From assembly GCA_946481205.1 (NCBI GenBank), contig CAMLNB010000070.1:1-15310 (forward strand): a stretch of DNA of 15,310 nt. The letters run 5' to 3'. Below the pieces are notes generated by a model. It ran no database searches and was not told the DNA's origin. It saw only the letters and a list, made by a program, of their open reading frames with translations. Below, piece after piece: positions 14,818-15,310 of this stretch. The DNA comes from an uncultured Kangiella sp. Lineage in GTDB: Bacteria; Pseudomonadota; Gammaproteobacteria; Enterobacterales; DSM-103792. How positions within the stretch are numbered: position 1 is the first letter of the stretch; each line of letters opens with the position of its first letter. A program made the position numbers and the translations under genes.

Positions 14818-15310
14818 CTAACGCTTCAACCCCTCGATCCATGCTGTGTAGATACGATCAGCAACCTGCTGACTGGCCTGTAGCTTGCTCGACAGATCCT
14901 GTAGGATTTCCTGACCTTGCTGAACGCTGGCAACGCCGGCACACACGTCAATTTCATCGTGATGCTGCTCCACCCAAATCCGTAGCTTCTCGGCCTTGAC
15001 CTCACAATGAAATTGCATCGCGAGGTGAATGCCATCGTAGGCATACGCCTGATGCGGGCATGCCGCCGTTGTCGCCAGCCATTCCGCGCCAGGTGGCAGC
15101 GAGAAACTTTCACCATGCCATTGGAACAGTGGCAGTTCGCTGGCCTCGCCAAACCACCGTCGGCTTGCTGTTGAAGGCTTGACCGCAACGCGGCTCCAGC
15201 CAATCTCCGGTTGTGGCGACGCCTGCACCGTGCCGCCCAGAGCTTTGGTCATCAGCTGGCCGCCAAGGCAATGTCCGATCACCGGAATCCGCTCCGCGAT
15301 CGCGACACGG
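14818..15310 (-). CDS. Class I glutamine amidotransferase (GMP synthase-like), N-terminus missing at right edge
   Basis: The frame is open from the right edge to the TAG at 14818, giving about 164 C-terminal residues of a family usually 230-250 long. The nucleophile elbow is visible as PVIGHCLGGQL, with the catalytic Cys in GHCLGG. The catalytic His and Glu are in LAMQFHCEVKAE; the usual FHPE reads FHCE here. The segment FQWHGESFSLPPGAEWLATTAACPHQAYAY is characteristic of stand-alone GATase1 proteins annotated as GMP synthase-like. These transfer ammonia from glutamine, but the acceptor is generally unknown when no synthetase is adjacent. The GTG within PVIGHC is not a real start, because recognisable sequence (RVAIAERI) continues upstream to the edge. 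The gene is convergent with the receptor gene and separated by a terminator, so it is probably unrelated to the redox locus. Confidence 0.9.
   Translation of the reverse strand, partial: RVAIAERIPVIGHCLGGQLMTKALGGTVQASPQPEIGWSRVAVKPSTASRRWFGEASELPLFQWHGESFSLPPGAEWLATTAACPHQAYAYDGIHLAMQFHCEVKAEKLRIWVEQHHDEIDVCAGVASVQQGQEILQDLSSKLQASQQVADRIYTAWIEGLKR

Noticed and set aside
1..15310. Mobile elements, CRISPR arrays, tRNA genes and phage genes
   Set aside because: I found no transposase, integrase, regularly spaced repeats, tRNA-like cloverleaf or phage protein on either strand; base composition is even across the window.

Overview
This window looks like ordinary chromosome from a GC-rich (about 60% by eye) Gram-negative bacterium, most likely a gammaproteobacterium outside the enteric/Vibrio group. 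The reasons are a canonical smc gene (rather than mukB), a TonB-dependent outer-membrane receptor, several periplasmic c-type cytochromes, and DnaA boxes of the E. coli type. I cannot name the species. No tRNA, rRNA, insertion sequence, integrase or CRISPR array is visible.

Layout from left to right. (1) 1-2100, minus: the N-terminal 700 residues of SMC, running off the left edge. Its upstream region holds three perfect DnaA boxes within 102 bp. (2) 2429-5272, minus: a large secreted protein with Asp-box (BNR) beta-propeller repeats, a PKD domain and a C-terminal PPC-like domain. A stretch of about 450 bp without a convincing gene and a strong terminator follow. (3) 5793-6914, minus: a stand-alone FabH-like ketoacyl-ACP synthase III with overlapping inverted repeats just upstream, and then 7026-7463, minus: a small exported protein of unknown function. 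(4) 7754-8422, plus: a TetR-type regulator, divergent from the small exported protein and ending in a perfect bidirectional terminator.

(5) The most interesting part is 8474-14748. A tight minus-strand operon encodes, in transcription order, a dihaem cytochrome c4-like protein, a dihaem cytochrome c peroxidase/MauG-family protein, and a parallel beta-helix protein with a monohaem cytochrome c fused to its C-terminus. The last two genes overlap by 4 bp (ATGA). A TonB-dependent receptor is transcribed divergently, and its promoter region carries a perfect 14-bp palindrome. Together they read as an outer-membrane import or binding step coupled to periplasmic redox chemistry; the substrate is unknown. 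(6) 14818-15310, minus: a class I glutamine amidotransferase, truncated by the right edge and separated from the receptor gene by a shared convergent terminator.

Three strong intrinsic terminators (5726-5776, 8416-8453, 14763-14798) divide the window into transcription units. Many long antisense frames are GC codon-bias shadows and are not annotated.
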